A stretch of DNA of 64,000 nt from Pedobacter sp. SYP-B3415 (GTDB lineage Bacteria; Bacteroidota; Bacteroidia; Sphingobacteriales; Sphingobacteriaceae), in assembly GCF_004138205.1 (NCBI RefSeq), contig NZ_RXNQ01000022.1, positions 62,001-126,000 on the forward strand. Direction: 5' to 3'. Position 1 is the stretch's first letter. Each line of letters opens with the position of its first letter. Below, one piece after another: positions 63,606-64,000 of the stretch. Under the pieces are notes generated by a model that saw only the letters and a list, made by a program, of their open reading frames with translations, searched no databases and was not told where the DNA came from. The position numbers and the translations under genes are program-made.

Positions 63606-64000
63606 TTAATTTGTTCCTCTGAACTCAACATTGGTAATCGAGATGCCCGAAGTTCCCAGGTTGGCACCGCCGGTACGTATGACCAGGTACACTTTTCCGC
63701 TTTGCGGGAAGGTTACGGTGTTGCCGCTGCCGCTGCAGGAAAGAGCCGATAACTTGCCGCTGAAAGCAGCCTTGCCGCAGCCTGCCCATGTATTCAGGGC
63801 AATGCGTGAGCCACCGGCGTTGTAGTCTGATCCCTGTACCGGCACTGCTGTACCAACATATACCTCGAACCAGGTATCTGTAGCACCGCTGCCCGAAACA
63901 ACCATATCTACTTTGTATTTTTTTCCGCCTACCACGTCAATAGCCTGGTAAATGCCCTGTTGACCGTTGTTACCGCCGGCAGCGGTCATTTTCCCGTTTG
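63606..64000 (-). CDS. Putative surface glycan-binding protein of the PUL (partial, N-terminus outside window)
   Basis: At least 131 residues are readable (frame open to the window end). The sequence is beta-rich (YQAIDVVGGKKYKVDMVV, TDTWFEVYVGTAVPVQGSDY, GKVYLVIRTGGANLGTSGISITNVEF), like a carbohydrate-binding beta-sandwich. Position directly upstream of GH16 and presumably downstream of SusCD fits a surface glycan-binding protein. The true start lies outside; the internal ATG at 63989 is not the start. Confidence 0.75.
   Translation of the reverse strand, partial: NGKMTAAGGNNGQQGIYQAIDVVGGKKYKVDMVVSGSGATDTWFEVYVGTAVPVQGSDYNAGGSRIALNTWAGCGKAAFSGKLSALSCSGSGNTVTFPQSGKVYLVIRTGGANLGTSGISITNVEFRGTN

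Overview
The window is a chromosomal segment from a Bacteroidota bacterium, most likely a soil or plant-associated member of the Sphingobacteriaceae/Chitinophagaceae group. The evidence is two complete SusC/SusD pairs, glycoside hydrolase lipoproteins arranged as polysaccharide utilization loci (PULs), a GldD lipoprotein, a DUF5687/ABC pair, and many promoters of the Bacteroidota type (-7 TAnnTTTG with an upstream TTTG). No rRNA, tRNA, CRISPR array, prophage or classical insertion sequence was seen. The family-level placement is an inference.

Layout. 1-2.8 kb: 5' part of a TonB-dependent receptor and a small DUF2946-like protein (possibly a metal-uptake pair). 2.8-10.6 kb: Gfo/Idh/MocA oxidoreductase, a small conserved protein, an OmpA lipoprotein, the rarA-DUF5687-ABC ATPase operon, a sorbosone-dehydrogenase-like lipoprotein and a TlpA-like thioredoxin. 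10.6-17.2 kb: ndpA, a TPR histidine kinase, a PIF1-like helicase and a REP-associated tyrosine transposase (RAYT), with two copies of a 63-64 bp hairpin repeat in inverted orientation at the two ends. 17.2-33.8 kb: mostly housekeeping genes: ALDH7-type dehydrogenase, a TPR protein, comA-aroE-gldD-MBL hydrolase-FtsX permease, the menaquinone (futalosine) genes mqnD and mqnB, queD-folE, fabD, and a large NtrY-like kinase.

33.9-46.5 kb holds genes that fit amino-sugar or peptidoglycan-glycan salvage: a GHL10 hydrolase, an HGSNAT-like membrane acyltransferase, a NagB-PIG-L fusion, AnmK, a DeoR-family regulator and, divergent from it, a SusC/SusD-like/DUF4397 operon. 46.5-47.4 kb carries two tandem paralogous small secreted proteins; the second is interrupted by one in-frame TAG. 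47.7-52.5 kb is a second SusC/SusD pair without adjacent enzymes. 52.8-55.5 kb has a beta-barrel protein, an NADP-dependent oxidoreductase and an EamA transporter.

55.7-64.0 kb is the distal part of a minus-strand beta-glucan PUL operon that continues beyond the window: a putative glycan-binding protein (partial), GH16, GH30_3-like, GH30_1-like, GH16, GH5-CBM and, 3 nt downstream, a seven-heme c-type cytochrome lipoprotein. The enzyme set points to mixed beta-1,3/beta-1,6-glucan such as laminarin or fungal/oomycete wall glucan: GH16 would cut beta-1,3 links, the GH30 pair beta-1,6 links, and GH5 the remaining beta-glucan.

The observations most worth following are the RAYT with its paired hairpin repeats, the salvage locus with its own SusCD and direct-repeat operator candidates, the cytochrome inside the glucan operon, the nonsense-interrupted small secreted protein, and a set of promoters lying so close to start codons that the mRNAs should be leaderless.
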